Assembly (NCBI RefSeq): GCF_036345175.1
Contig: NZ_CP107780.1
Coordinates: 5,580,001 to 5,644,000, forward strand
Reading direction: 5' to 3'
Source: Streptomyces sp. NBC_00576
GTDB lineage: Bacteria > Actinomycetota > Actinomycetes > Streptomycetales > Streptomycetaceae
DNA: 64,000 bases
In this document: one piece after another, positions 17,443 through 26,630 of the stretch
Layout: each line of letters starts with the position of its first letter
Numbering within the stretch: position 1 is the first letter of the stretch
The notes under the pieces: generated by a model
What the model was told of the DNA's origin: nothing
The model's input: the letters and a program-made list of their open reading frames with translations, nothing else
Database searches by the model: none
Program-made: the position numbers and the translations under genes

Positions 17443-17705
17443 TCTTTGTGACGCGTCCGCGGGGCTCTCGAACCTCTCCCAACTGCAACTTTGTCGTCGC
17501 CGTGTGTCATCCACCTCTCCCCAAAGCCATTCCATCGAGTGACCGATCCCCCATCCGGCTGACGACGACCGAGCCCCCAACTATGGTGCGGCGCAAGCGT
17601 TCCGGCACTTGGCCCACCGGCATTGCGATGTCAGTGCCGGGTGCCACAGTGGGGGAGTGAGCAATGTCAGGTGTGTGCGGAAAAGGTAGGGGGTGACATC
17701 CGGTC
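17443..17705. other. Intergenic region before the M48-like gene
   Basis: No convincing gene. It probably holds the promoter of the gene at 17706, but I cannot single out hexamers. Confidence 0.4.
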
Positions 17706-19535
17706 GTGACCGGTATGGGTGTGGAGGCGGGCGCGCAGGTCGCGCGTTCCCGGGCCCTCGCCGTGCTGCGCATCCGCAGCAGGGCTCTGGCCGTCGCCCT
17801 GCTGCCCGCAGCCCTCGCCGTAGTGCTCTGGGCCGGCGGCTCCACCGACCACCTCGTGGGCGGCGGCTGGCACCTGGCCCGCTTGATCACGAGCGCCGCC
17901 GCAGTCGTCGTACTCCTCGCAGCGGCCGTCATCGCCCTGGTCGTCGCCCGTGCCCGCCCCGCGATGAGCCCCACGGTCCCGATCGCCGAGGAATCGGCCC
18001 TGGACCTCTACCACCTGGTGCGCGACCTGGCCGACCGCCTGGGCGTCCCCGCGCCCTCCGCGATAGCGCTCACCCCGGACTGCGACAGCTGGCTGGAGGA
18101 CCGCACCCACCCCGCCAACGCCCCGCCCCCGCCGACGGGCCGTGACGAGATATCGGGCGTACGAGGCCTGCGCCCCGCCTTCCAGGGGCAGCGCCGGCGT
18201 ACGACGGCGGCCGCGTCCCCCGTCCTCGTGATCGGCTCGCCGTTCCTGTGGTGGATGCGCGTCGCCGAGCTGCGCGCGGTCCTCGCCCCGGTCGTCGCGG
18301 GTACGGGGCCCTCGGCGCATCCGGACATAGCGGGGGCCCGGCGCTTCGTACGGGGCCTGGACGCGGCGGTGGCCGTGGCCACGGCGCCGCAGCGCGGCCC
18401 CGTGTCCCGTGCGGCGCTCGCGGGCGTCGGCTGGGTGGCGAGGCTGCTGCTGCGCAGCTGTCGGGTGCATGCGACCGAGATGGAGCGCGGGGTCGCGTCG
18501 GCCGCCGCCGAGCGTGCACAGGCTGTGGACTACGGGCTGCGGATCGTTGCACAGGAGCAGGTCGGCCTGGCGTACGCGGGCTGGGACCGGCTGCTGACCC
18601 GGGTCGCGCTTCCCGCCTGGCGGATGGGCCGCTGGCCGGCCCGGCTGGACGCGGGCGTCGTCGCGGCGCTCACGGAACTGTCCCGCCGCGATCGGCTGGC
18701 CGAGGGCTTCACCTCCCGTCTGGGCGAACGCCCGGCCTGCGACCTGCTGGAAGAGCCCGGCCTGGTCGACGAGGCGGCCTCACTGCTGGCTGCCCGCCTG
18801 TTCCACGGCGGCCCGGCCGAGTCCGGCCCGGACTGGGCGCCGGTCGACTGGCAGGAGTACCCGGACGAGGTGGTCGACCGCAAGTGGCGTACGGATGCGG
18901 CCCGCCTGCACCGAGTCCTGGACGCCCTCGGAGTCCACCGCACCACGACACCCACGCCCCAGGCCCCCGTCGCCCCGACCCTGTCCCGGGTGATGAACCA
19001 CCTGGCGACGCCCCAGACCCCCGCGACGACGACGGCGATGGAGTCGGCAGAGGACGAGTACGAGTACGGGGATGTCGACGGAGAGGTCGACGGGGACGGG
19101 GACGACGAACGGGTGGGAAGCGAGCGCGGTGAGGCTCTTGCCGCCGGGCTCAGTGCGGAGGTGGCCCGGGAGGAGGAGGCGGCGGCGCCGGCGGGCCGGC
19201 AACAGGCCCCCGCAGGGCTGAGCAGCCAGGGCTCGGAAGCGGCCTTCTGGGACGACGGCACGCTGCCCCTGTTCCCGCTGCAGCCCCCGCGCACGGGCCG
19301 CGAACTGCTCGCCGATCACGTCACCGCGATGGTGTGCTGCGCGGCGATGGACACGGCGGGCGCGACACCGGGCCTGGACTGGCTCGACGGCCCCTCCCTC
19401 CTCCTGCACGGCGAACGAGCGGCCGACCTGGGCCCAAAGGTCCTGACCCTCATAGAAACGGGCGACCCGGCCCCCCTGGAGGCATGGCTCCGCACGACAG
19501 GGGTACGCCCGGAGAAGCCGGTACGCCTGGTCTGA
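17706..19535 (+). CDS. Membrane protein resembling an M48 peptidase without the HExxH motif (609 aa)
   Basis: Two hydrophobic helices (about residues 29-47 and 58-82) are followed by a cytoplasmic or exposed domain. ALDLYHLVRDLADRLGVPAPSAIAL, then IGSPFLWWMRVAELRAVLAPVVAG, and later VASAAAERAQAVDYGLRIV with YAGWDRLL, follow the order seen in Streptomyces M48 proteins. There the helix after ELRAVLA reads HELGH; here it reads PVVAG. So the zinc site is lost, and the protein may be a pseudo-enzyme. The C-terminal third is acidic and disordered (EYGDVDGEVDGDGDDE) before a conserved tail (LLADHVTAMVCCAAMDTAGATPG). It sits between purD and purC. The M48 link is my inference from motif order. Confidence 0.6.
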   Translation: MTGMGVEAGAQVARSRALAVLRIRSRALAVALLPAALAVVLWAGGSTDHLVGGGWHLARLITSAAAVVVLLAAAVIALVVARARPAMSPTVPIAEESALDLYHLVRDLADRLGVPAPSAIALTPDCDSWLEDRTHPANAPPPPTGRDEISGVRGLRPAFQGQRRRTTAAASPVLVIGSPFLWWMRVAELRAVLAPVVAGTGPSAHPDIAGARRFVRGLDAAVAVATAPQRGPVSRAALAGVGWVARLLLRSCRVHATEMERGVASAAAERAQAVDYGLRIVAQEQVGLAYAGWDRLLTRVALPAWRMGRWPARLDAGVVAALTELSRRDRLAEGFTSRLGERPACDLLEEPGLVDEAASLLAARLFHGGPAESGPDWAPVDWQEYPDEVVDRKWRTDAARLHRVLDALGVHRTTTPTPQAPVAPTLSRVMNHLATPQTPATTTAMESAEDEYEYGDVDGEVDGDGDDERVGSERGEALAAGLSAEVAREEEAAAPAGRQQAPAGLSSQGSEAAFWDDGTLPLFPLQPPRTGRELLADHVTAMVCCAAMDTAGATPGLDWLDGPSLLLHGERAADLGPKVLTLIETGDPAPLEAWLRTTGVRPEKPVRLV

Positions 19536-19752
19536 CCCCGAGGCCTTTCCGGGAACGGGATGGGACGGGTAGGGGTGGCGGGGGCGAAGAAACCGGTCGG
19601 ACCCCTCCCTTCCGCTTATGGCCAATTCGCGACGAATGGTGACGGACTGCGTGCGTAATGTGATGTGCTGGGACCGAACACGCACATGGCAATCGCTCGG
19701 GACATAGGACACGGGACGTAAGGCAGCTGACGGGGGAGCCAGGGAGGGTGTC

Positions 19753-21273
19753 ATGGGGTCGCAGCCGATCCGACGCTGGGAGTCGGGAGCACTCGCGCAC
19801 GCCGTCACGGATCCCTTCGGCCTGGGCCCGGTCCCCTGGCTCCGAGGCAGCGAGACCTACTTCGACGACACCGGCCACGTGGTCCCCTGGTATGTCGACC
19901 CCTTAGACCCCACACCCGCCCCCACCGCCCGAGCCCAAGGCACCGCCAGAGTCCCCGCCCCCCGCACCGCACCCCCCACGACCGGCGGCCCCCGCGCCGC
20001 CGACGACGTGCACCGTCAGATCAAGGGGTTCGCCTCCACCGGCCCGGCCGCCCCCGGCGAATCGATCGATTTCCACATCACCGTCGATCCGCCGCAAGAG
20101 TTCGCCGTGGACATCTACCGGATCGGCCACTACGGCGGAGACGGCGCTGCGAAGATCACGACGAGCCCCCGCCTCTCGGGCATCGTCCAGCCCCCGCCGC
20201 TCACCGCCGACCGCACCGTCTCCTGCCACCACTGGTGGCTGTCCTGGCGCCTGCAGATCCCGACGTACTGGAACATCGGGGCATACGTCGCCGTCCTCAC
20301 CACTGTCGACGGCTACCGCTCCCACATCCCCTTCACGGTCCGCGACAACCACCCGGCGGACCTGCTGCTCCTCCTGCCGGACATCACCTGGCAGGCGTAC
20401 AACCTCTACCCGGAGGACGGCCGCACCGGCGCGAGTCTCTACCACGCCTGGGACAAGGACGGCCGGCTCCTCGGCGAGGCCGACGCCGCGACCACCGTCT
20501 CCTTCGACCGCCCGTACGCCGGCGCGGGCCTCCCTCTCCATGTGGGCCACGCCTACGACTTCATCCGCTTCGCCGAGCGCTACGGCTACGACCTCGCCTA
20601 CGCCGACGCCCGCGACCTGCACGCCGGCCGCGTCGACCCCACCCGCTACCGGGGCCTGGTCTTCCCGGGCCACGACGAGTACTGGTCCACGTCGATGCGT
20701 CGCACCACCGAACTCGCCCGCGAGAACGGCACATCCCTCGTCTTCCTCTCCGCCAACACCATGTACTGGCAGGTGGAGCTGGGCCCGTCCCCGTCGGGCG
20801 TCCCGGACCGCCTCCTCACCTGCCGAAAGCGGCGCGGCCCCGGAAAGTCGGCCCTGTGGCGCGAGATCGACCGCCCCGAGCAGCAGTTGATCGGCATCCA
20901 GTACGCGGGCCGGGTCCCCGAGCCCACTCCCCTGGTCGTCCGCAACGCCGACCACTGGATGTGGGAGGCGACCGGCGCCCACGACGGCGACGAGATCGAC
21001 GGCATGGTGGCCGGCGAGGCCGACCGCTACTTCCCGCGCACCCAGCTCCCCGAGCACGACGACCGCATCCTCCTCGCGCACTCCCCGTACGCCGACAGCG
21101 AAGGCGCCCTCCGTCACCAGGAGACCTCCCTCTACAGGGCGCCCTCCGGCTCCCTGGTCTTCGCGTCCGGAACGTTCGCATGGTCCCCGTCCCTGGACCG
21201 CCCCGGCCACGTGGACCCCAGGGTCCAGCGGGCCACCGCGAACCTCCTGGACCGCATCTGCAAACGGGACTGA
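19753..21273 (+). CDS. N,N-dimethylformamidase beta-subunit-like protein (506 aa)
   Basis: The protein matches the C-terminal domain family named after the dimethylformamidase large subunit. Blocks include VDIYRIGHYGGDGA (about 117-130), LLLLPDITWQAYNLY, GLVFPGHDEYWSTSMRR and LSANTMYWQVEL. These give a glutamine-amidotransferase-like fold in the known enzyme. There is no signal peptide; the first 100 residues are Pro-rich. ATG at 19753 has GGGAGGG a few bases upstream. The DMF-degrading context is absent (no small subunit nearby), so the substrate is unknown. It lies between the M48-like gene and purC. Confidence 0.8.
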   Translation: MGSQPIRRWESGALAHAVTDPFGLGPVPWLRGSETYFDDTGHVVPWYVDPLDPTPAPTARAQGTARVPAPRTAPPTTGGPRAADDVHRQIKGFASTGPAAPGESIDFHITVDPPQEFAVDIYRIGHYGGDGAAKITTSPRLSGIVQPPPLTADRTVSCHHWWLSWRLQIPTYWNIGAYVAVLTTVDGYRSHIPFTVRDNHPADLLLLLPDITWQAYNLYPEDGRTGASLYHAWDKDGRLLGEADAATTVSFDRPYAGAGLPLHVGHAYDFIRFAERYGYDLAYADARDLHAGRVDPTRYRGLVFPGHDEYWSTSMRRTTELARENGTSLVFLSANTMYWQVELGPSPSGVPDRLLTCRKRRGPGKSALWREIDRPEQQLIGIQYAGRVPEPTPLVVRNADHWMWEATGAHDGDEIDGMVAGEADRYFPRTQLPEHDDRILLAHSPYADSEGALRHQETSLYRAPSGSLVFASGTFAWSPSLDRPGHVDPRVQRATANLLDRICKRD

Positions 21274-21358
21274 GCCGCCTTCCTCCTGCCCCTGGCGAGA
21301 ACGAGTGCTCCGCATACGGGAGAATCGAGCCACTTGGTCATCACCACGGGGAGGAACC

Positions 21359-22270
21359 GTGTCCGGATTCGTAGAAAAGCCCGAGCCCCTTCAGGTTCCG
21401 GGTCTGGTGCATCTGCACACCGGCAAGGTGCGCGACCTGTACCAGAACGAGGCGGGCGACCTCGTGATGGTCGCCAGCGACCGCATCTCCGCTTTCGACT
21501 GGGTGCTGCAGACGGAGATCCCCGACAAGGGCCGCGTCCTCACCCAGCTCTCGCTCTGGTGGTTCGACCAGCTCGCCGACCTGGCCCCCAACCACGTCCT
21601 GAGCACCGACCTCCCGCCGGGCGCCCCCGCCGACTGGGCGGGCCGCACCCTGATCTGCAAGTCCCTGCGCATGATGCCGGTGGAGTGCGTGGCCCGCGGC
21701 TACCTCACCGGCTCCGGCCTCACCGAGTACAACGTCTCCCGTACGGTCTGCGGCCTGGCCCTCCCCGAGGGCCTCACCGACGGCTCCGAGCTCCCCGCCC
21801 CGATCTTCACCCCGGCCACGAAGGCCGCGGTCGGCGAGCACGACGAGAACGTGTCGTACGAGGAGGTCGCCCGCCAGGTCGGCGCCGAGTCCGCCGCGCA
21901 GCTTCGCCAGGCGACCCTCGCCGTGTACTCCCGCGCCCGCGACATCGCCCGCGACCGGGGCATCATCCTCGCGGACACGAAGTTCGAGTTCGGGTACGAG
22001 AGCACCGAGAGCGGCGAGAGGCTGATCCTGGCCGACGAGGTCCTCACCCCGGACTCGTCCCGCTTCTGGCCGGCCGACCAGTGGGAGCCGGGCCACGCGC
22101 AGCCCTCGTTCGACAAGCAGTTCGTACGGGACTGGCTCACGTCCTCGGAGTCCGGCTGGGTCCGCGCCAGCGAGCAGCCGCCGCCGCCGCTCCCGCAGAT
22201 CGTCACCGACGCGACCCGCGCGAAGTACATCGAGGCGTACGAGCGCCTGACGGGCCTGAGCTGGACGTAG
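21359..22270 (+). CDS. purC: SAICAR synthetase (303 aa)
   Basis: The enzyme couples aspartate to CAIR with ATP to make SAICAR. GKVRDLYQN (about 21-29) is the ATP-binding N-terminal motif. SDRISAFDWVLQTEIPDKG and KSLRMMPVECVARGYLTGSG are the family signatures, and ILADTKFEFGYE lies in the C-terminal part. The length is normal. GTG at 21359 has GGGGAGGA just upstream. It stands alone between the DMFase-like gene and a strong terminator. Confidence 0.96.
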   Translation: MSGFVEKPEPLQVPGLVHLHTGKVRDLYQNEAGDLVMVASDRISAFDWVLQTEIPDKGRVLTQLSLWWFDQLADLAPNHVLSTDLPPGAPADWAGRTLICKSLRMMPVECVARGYLTGSGLTEYNVSRTVCGLALPEGLTDGSELPAPIFTPATKAAVGEHDENVSYEEVARQVGAESAAQLRQATLAVYSRARDIARDRGIILADTKFEFGYESTESGERLILADEVLTPDSSRFWPADQWEPGHAQPSFDKQFVRDWLTSSESGWVRASEQPPPPLPQIVTDATRAKYIEAYERLTGLSWT

Positions 22271-22290
22271 CGACGGCGCCCGCGCACGAC

Positions 22291-22320
22291 AAAGCCCCCC
22301 GGCCGGAGCCGGGGGGCTTT
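22291..22320. terminator. Bidirectional terminator between purC and tRNA-Gly
   Basis: A 13-bp perfect stem (22291-22303 with 22308-22320) has AAA/TTT ends, so it can work from both sides: for purC on plus and for tRNA-Gly on minus. Confidence 0.88.
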
Positions 22321-22324
22321 GATC

Positions 22325-22400
22325 TGGAGCGGACGACCAGGTTCGAACTGGCGACCTCAACCTTGGCAAGGTTGCGCTCTACCAACTGAGCTACGTCCGC
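22325..22400 (-). tRNA. tRNA-Gly(GCC), copy 1
   Basis: The acceptor GCGGACG/CGTCCGC pairs. The anticodon loop TTGCCAA has GCC, the T loop is TTCGAAC, and CCA is encoded at 22325-22327. The sequence is identical to the copy at 26272-26347. Confidence 0.95.
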
Positions 22401-22462
22401 ATCGCGTCCCAGTACGTGCAGTACGTGTCATACATGCCGTACGTGCCGTGGCGCGAGACCAA

Positions 22463-23074
22463 CTATACCCAACCCCGAAGCCGTGCGAGCCGCACAGCCG
22501 CGTGCCGGTTCTCCGCCCCGAGTTTCGAGACGGCCGACGACAGATAGTTCCGTACGGTCCCCTGTGACAGCGCGGCCCGTTCCGCGATCTCCGCGACCGG
22601 TGCGCCGTCGGCGGCGAGTTCGAGCACCTCGGCCTCGCGCGCGGTCAGCGGGGAGTCCCCGGCGGAGATCGCGTCGGCGGCCAACTCGGGGTCGACGTAA
22701 CGGTTTCCGGCGTGCACGGTACGGATGATCTCGGCGAGCCGCTGGGCACTGACGGTCTTGGGGACGAACCCCCGCACACCCGCCGCAAGCGCCCGCTTCA
22801 GATGCCCCGGGCGGCCGTGACTGGTCACGATCAGCACCCGGCACTCGGGCAGTTCGGCCCGCAGCGATGTGGCGACCTTCACACCGTCCGCGCCCGGCAT
22901 CTCAAGGTCGAGCACCGCGACGTCGGGCCGGTGCGCCCGGGCCATGGCCAGCGCCTCGGGCCCGGTGGCAGCCTCGGCGACCACCACGAGGTCGTCCTCC
23001 AGGCCGAGCAGCGCGGCCAGCGCACCCCGGATGAGGTGCTCGTCGTCGGCGAGCAGCAGCCGTACACCGCTCAT
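22463..23074 (-). CDS. NarL/FixJ-family response regulator (203 aa)
   Basis: The receiver domain has the acidic pair D10/D11, phospho-acceptor D56 (VAVLDLEMPG), a Thr/Ser at IVTSHG and K near VPKTVS. The C-terminal LuxR-type helix-turn-helix is at about 140-200 (LTAREAEVLELAADGAPVAEIAERAALSQGTVRNYLS). It is cognate to the kinase upstream: the kinase stop and this ATG overlap as ATGA. It probably controls the adjacent ABC transporter genes, with which it forms a DesKR-like cassette. Confidence 0.93.
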   Translation of the reverse strand: MSGVRLLLADDEHLIRGALAALLGLEDDLVVVAEAATGPEALAMARAHRPDVAVLDLEMPGADGVKVATSLRAELPECRVLIVTSHGRPGHLKRALAAGVRGFVPKTVSAQRLAEIIRTVHAGNRYVDPELAADAISAGDSPLTAREAEVLELAADGAPVAEIAERAALSQGTVRNYLSSAVSKLGAENRHAAVRLARLRGWV

Positions 23075-24357
23075 GAAGTGACCCCACTCACAACGATCCC
23101 TGCATCAGACCCAGACCCAGACCCCGAGCCCGAACCCGCGGGGAGGGGCACGGTGGCGACCACCCGGAACCGGTCCTCGCCCGCACCGACCACCCCCGCC
23201 TCCAGTCGCCCGTCGACGGCCGACAACCGTTCCCGCAGCCCGACAAGCCCGGACCCCGTCCCCGACCCGATGCCCCCACCGGAACCCCCACCGCCGACCC
23301 CGTCGTTCTCCACGGTCAGCACCACCCGCCCGTCACCGACCCGAACCTCCACCCCGCACCACCCGGCATCCCCGTGCCGCAGCACGTTGGTCGTCGCCTC
23401 CCGCACCACCCACCCGAGCGCCGACTGCACCTCACCAGGCAGCCCGACCGCTTCCCCGGTCACCTCGCACGAGATCCCCGCGGCGGTCAACACCCCTTGC
23501 GCACCGAGGAGTTCCGCACCGAGGTCGGCCTCGCGGTACCCCCGTACGACATCCCGTACCTCCCGCTGCGACTCGTGTGCGATCCGCTGTACCTCGATCA
23601 TCTGGTCGACGGCCTCGGGCCGCTCGCGTCGGGAGAGCTGCACGGCCAGCTCGCTCTTGAGGGCGATCACCGCCAGGTTCCGCCCCATCACGTCGTGCAG
23701 ATCACGCCCGAACCGCAGCCGTTCCTCGGCGACGGCGAGCCGGGCCCGGGTCTCGCGGGCCTCGTCGAGTTCGTACACGGCTCTGAGCAGCCAGACGGAG
23801 AAGGCGTAGGTGAACGAGATGAACCCGGCGCCGAGGAGTACGGCCAGCCCCGTGCCGAAGGCCGCGGCCACCGGGAGGCCCAGCGGGAGGGCCACGGCGA
23901 CCGAGCCCACAGCCAGCCCGGCCACCAGAGACAGCATGCGCAGTCTGCTGCGCAGACCGAGGGTGAGGGTGCCGGCGCCGAAGGACATCACCCCGCCGAA
24001 CAGGCTCCCGGCGGCGGTCTTCGTATCCTCGCCGCCTGGCCCGTGGGTGGCCAGGACGAGAGCCACGACCCCGGTCGCCGCGGTGACGGCGCCGAGCACG
24101 GCCAGCAGTCGCAGGGGCTGTTCCCGGGTCCCGCGGACCCAGTCCAGCGCCCGGGACGCGGTTACCGCGCAGAGCACGGAGTGCGCGCACACCAGCAGGA
24201 ACAGCCAGGGCGCGAGCCGCGCCCCCACCTGCCCGAGGAGGGGCAGTCCGATCGCGGTGACCTCGACGAAGGGGAACAGATGAAACGACCAGCGCGTGTA
24301 CGTCTCCACCTTCGCCGGAGTGCTCTTGCGCCCCCACCAGTTCCCGGGCCTGCGCAT
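23071..24357 (-). CDS. Sensor histidine kinase, HisKA_3 type (428 aa)
   Basis: About six hydrophobic segments fill residues 25-195. The dimerisation/phospho-acceptor motif FGRDLHDVMGRNL has His221, and a HATPase region follows (WVVREATTNVLRHG near 325, then VENDGVGGG and GLVGLRERL). A Gly/Ser-rich insert lies between the ATPase motifs. ATG at 24357 is chosen because a longer frame would overlap the permease gene more and has no RBS. It forms an operon with the ABC genes upstream (20-base gap) and the regulator downstream (ATGA overlap). The signal is unknown; membrane or antibiotic stress is a guess from similar cassettes. Confidence 0.9.
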   Translation of the reverse strand: MRRPGNWWGRKSTPAKVETYTRWSFHLFPFVEVTAIGLPLLGQVGARLAPWLFLLVCAHSVLCAVTASRALDWVRGTREQPLRLLAVLGAVTAATGVVALVLATHGPGGEDTKTAAGSLFGGVMSFGAGTLTLGLRSRLRMLSLVAGLAVGSVAVALPLGLPVAAAFGTGLAVLLGAGFISFTYAFSVWLLRAVYELDEARETRARLAVAEERLRFGRDLHDVMGRNLAVIALKSELAVQLSRRERPEAVDQMIEVQRIAHESQREVRDVVRGYREADLGAELLGAQGVLTAAGISCEVTGEAVGLPGEVQSALGWVVREATTNVLRHGDAGWCGVEVRVGDGRVVLTVENDGVGGGGSGGGIGSGTGSGLVGLRERLSAVDGRLEAGVVGAGEDRFRVVATVPLPAGSGSGSGSGSDAGIVVSGVTS

Positions 24358-24376
24358 TTTCCTGATCCCCCGTCTC

Positions 24377-25168
24377 CTACCGCCGCGGTTCCCAGCGGAA
24401 CCACCGTCGTACAGCAAACACCGACAGGACGGTCCAGGCCAGGCCGGTCAGTACGGCGCCCATGGCCTCGTACGCCGAGAGGTCGCCGGTCCAGGCGCCG
24501 CGTACGAGGGTGATCGTGGGCGTCAGCGGGAGCAGCTCGCAGAACGAGGCGAGCCGGTCGGGCAGCATCTCCAGCGGGACGGTGATCCCGGAGCCGATGA
24601 ACGAGAGGAGCATCAGCGGCAGCGAGGTGACCTGCGCGCTCTCGGTGGTCCGGCTGAAGCTGGCGGTGAGAGCGGCCAGCGCCACGCATGTCACCAGGCC
24701 CAACAGCAGCCCGATGACGGCGAGTTGGGGCGCCGAGGGTGCTTCGAGGTCCAGCAGGACGGTACAGCCGACGGCCAGCAGCAGGCACTGTACGAGGCCT
24801 GTCATGGCCGCAGGGAGTGCCGTCCCGGTGAGTATCTCGATGTCGCGCAGCTCACCGGTGCGCAGTCGCTTGAGTACGAGTTCCTCGCGCCGGGCGACGA
24901 AGGCGCCGATGAGGGCGGCGTACACGGCGAAGAGCAGCGAGAAGCCGACCGCGGCGGGCACGACGAGCGTCCCGACGCTGAGCCCGGCCTCCTTCAGGTC
25001 CACCTCCGAGATGGCCGACCGCACACTGACCGGCAGCACCAGCGGCACGAACAGTGCGGCGACGAGCGTCCCCTTGTTCCGCAGGAACAACGTCGACTCG
25101 GCCCGGGCCAGCGCCCGCATCCGCCCGGCGGGAGTGGTCGTACTGCCAGTACCGACAATCGCGCTCAC
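24377..25168 (-). CDS. ABC-2 type transporter permease (263 aa)
   Basis: Six hydrophobic helices are visible, for example GTLVVPAAVGFSLLFAVYAAL, and AVIGLLLGLVTCVALAALTA near the middle. It follows the ABC-2 permease pattern, with an N-terminal cytoplasmic helix (RALARAESTLFLRNKGTL). It pairs with the ATPase encoded upstream; the ATPase stop overlaps this start as GTGA. An export function (lipid, drug or peptide) is expected, but the substrate cannot be read from sequence. Confidence 0.9.
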   Translation of the reverse strand: MSAIVGTGSTTTPAGRMRALARAESTLFLRNKGTLVAALFVPLVLPVSVRSAISEVDLKEAGLSVGTLVVPAAVGFSLLFAVYAALIGAFVARREELVLKRLRTGELRDIEILTGTALPAAMTGLVQCLLLAVGCTVLLDLEAPSAPQLAVIGLLLGLVTCVALAALTASFSRTTESAQVTSLPLMLLSFIGSGITVPLEMLPDRLASFCELLPLTPTITLVRGAWTGDLSAYEAMGAVLTGLAWTVLSVFAVRRWFRWEPRR

Positions 25169-26136
25169 GCGACACGCTCCTCAGTGACAACGGAACTCTC
25201 CACGCCTGCCGACGCCTCCCGGGCGATCCGCAGAAACGCCTCCTCCAGCGAGGCCGACCGCACATCCAGCCCCCGCAGCGTGACCCCGGCCCCCTCGGCC
25301 CACACCAGCAACCGTGTTGCAGCGCGCTGGAGTTCATGGGTACGCAGCCGTACGACGCGCCCCTCCTGCTCGTACCCGCTCACCCCGAGCGAGCCGAGCG
25401 GCGGCAGATCGCCCACGAAGTACCCCTGGGGCAGCTCGAAGGAGATCCGGGACGGCTGCGAGGCGGTCACCTCGGCAGGCGTACCGGCGGCGGCGATGCG
25501 CCCCTCGTGGAGGATGGCGAGGCGGTCGGCGAGATCCTCGGCCTCCTCCAGGTAGTGCGTGGTGAGCAGCACGGTCGTACCGCCGGCGCGCAGTTCCCGT
25601 ACCAACTCCCAGGTGGCGCGGCGCCCTTCGGCGTCGAGGCCGGTCGTCGGTTCGTCGAGGAACAGCACCTCGGGGTTGCCGAGGAGCGCGAGCGCGAGGT
25701 CGAGGCGCCGCCGTTCACCTCCGGACAGCTGCTTCACGCGTACGTCGGTCCGCCGCTCCAGCCCGACGAGCGCGAGCGCCTCCGCCTCGGGCCGTGCCCC
25801 GCTCGTGCACCCGGCCCACATCCGCGCGGTCTCGCCGACGGTCAGCTCGGACGGGAAGCCGCCCTCCTGGAGCATCACGCCGGTACGCGGCCGTACGACG
25901 GCCCGCTCGGTGTACGGATCATGGCCCAGCACCCGCACGCGCCCCCCGTTCGGTGGCGCCAGCCCCTCCAGCAGTTCGACGGTCGACGTCTTGCCCGCGC
26001 CGTTCGTGCCCAGCAGGGCGAAGATCTCCCCGCGGCCCACAGAGAACGACACCCCGCGCACCGCCTCGAACCCGCCCCCGTACACACGCCGCAGGTCAGT
26101 GACCTCAATCACGTGTCCGTGTTCGTTGGTTTCCAT
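25165..26136 (-). CDS. ABC transporter ATP-binding protein (323 aa)
   Basis: Walker A GTNGAGKT is at residues 43-50. Q-loop VMLQEGG, signature LSGGERRRLDLA (about 143), Walker B VLFLDEPTTG and the H-loop TTHYLEEAEDLADR follow. The C-terminal 100 residues are the extension typical of drug-exporter ATPases (DrrA-like). ATG at 26136 is the first gene of the leftward operon ATPase-permease-kinase-regulator. The promoter is probably in 26137-26240. Confidence 0.94.
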   Translation of the reverse strand: METNEHGHVIEVTDLRRVYGGGFEAVRGVSFSVGRGEIFALLGTNGAGKTSTVELLEGLAPPNGGRVRVLGHDPYTERAVVRPRTGVMLQEGGFPSELTVGETARMWAGCTSGARPEAEALALVGLERRTDVRVKQLSGGERRRLDLALALLGNPEVLFLDEPTTGLDAEGRRATWELVRELRAGGTTVLLTTHYLEEAEDLADRLAILHEGRIAAAGTPAEVTASQPSRISFELPQGYFVGDLPPLGSLGVSGYEQEGRVVRLRTHELQRAATRLLVWAEGAGVTLRGLDVRSASLEEAFLRIAREASAGVESSVVTEERVA

Positions 26137-26243
26137 GCCTTCAGCATCCCGGCCGGAAGGAGGGGGAGGCAGTGCGTGGTGTCATCACCCGGCATGACAA
26201 ATGTCAGGCGTCCGAGAAACATGAAAGGGGCACACGAAGAAGA

Positions 26244-26263
26244 CCCCGGTCGAATGACCGGGG
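26244..26263 (-). terminator. Terminator of tRNA-Gly copy 2
   Basis: An 8-bp perfect GC-rich stem (26244-26251 with 26256-26263) with a four-base loop lies just past the tRNA 3' end. Confidence 0.7.
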
Positions 26264-26271
26264 CCTTGATC

Positions 26272-26347
26272 TGGAGCGGACGACCAGGTTCGAACTGGCG
26301 ACCTCAACCTTGGCAAGGTTGCGCTCTACCAACTGAGCTACGTCCGC
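26272..26347 (-). tRNA. tRNA-Gly(GCC), copy 2
   Basis: Identical to 22325-22400, including the encoded CCA and a few bases beyond. GCC anticodon in the TTGCCAA loop. Confidence 0.95.
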
Positions 26348-26427
26348 ATTGCCTCCAGTCGGCTTTCACCGACTGGCGCGGGCACCAGCCTACCTGATCC
26401 ACAAGAGTGGTCAGACCGGCGATGCAG

Positions 26428-26499
26428 AGCGGGTGACAGGAATTGCACACTGCGCCTTCCCCCTGGAAGGGGGATGTTCTGCTACTGAACTACACCCGC
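26428..26499 (-). tRNA. tRNA-Gly(TCC)
   Basis: Acceptor GCGGGTG/CACCCGC, D arm with TAGTTCAGTAGCAGAACA, and anticodon loop CTTCCAG (TCC) are present. The T loop reads TGCAATTCC, unlike the usual TTCRA, which is an oddity for this position. No CCA is encoded. Confidence 0.88.
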
Positions 26500-26630
26500 A
26501 AGCCTCCGTGAGCCGGGCCTTTTGGCCTCGCCCCTCGGCGTGCTCCGAACTCTAGCTGATCGGCAGGGGGGCAACGCAAGTCGGTTGCGCCGAGGGGCTC
26601 CTGGGGGGCGGCTGGGGCATTGCCCGGCCG

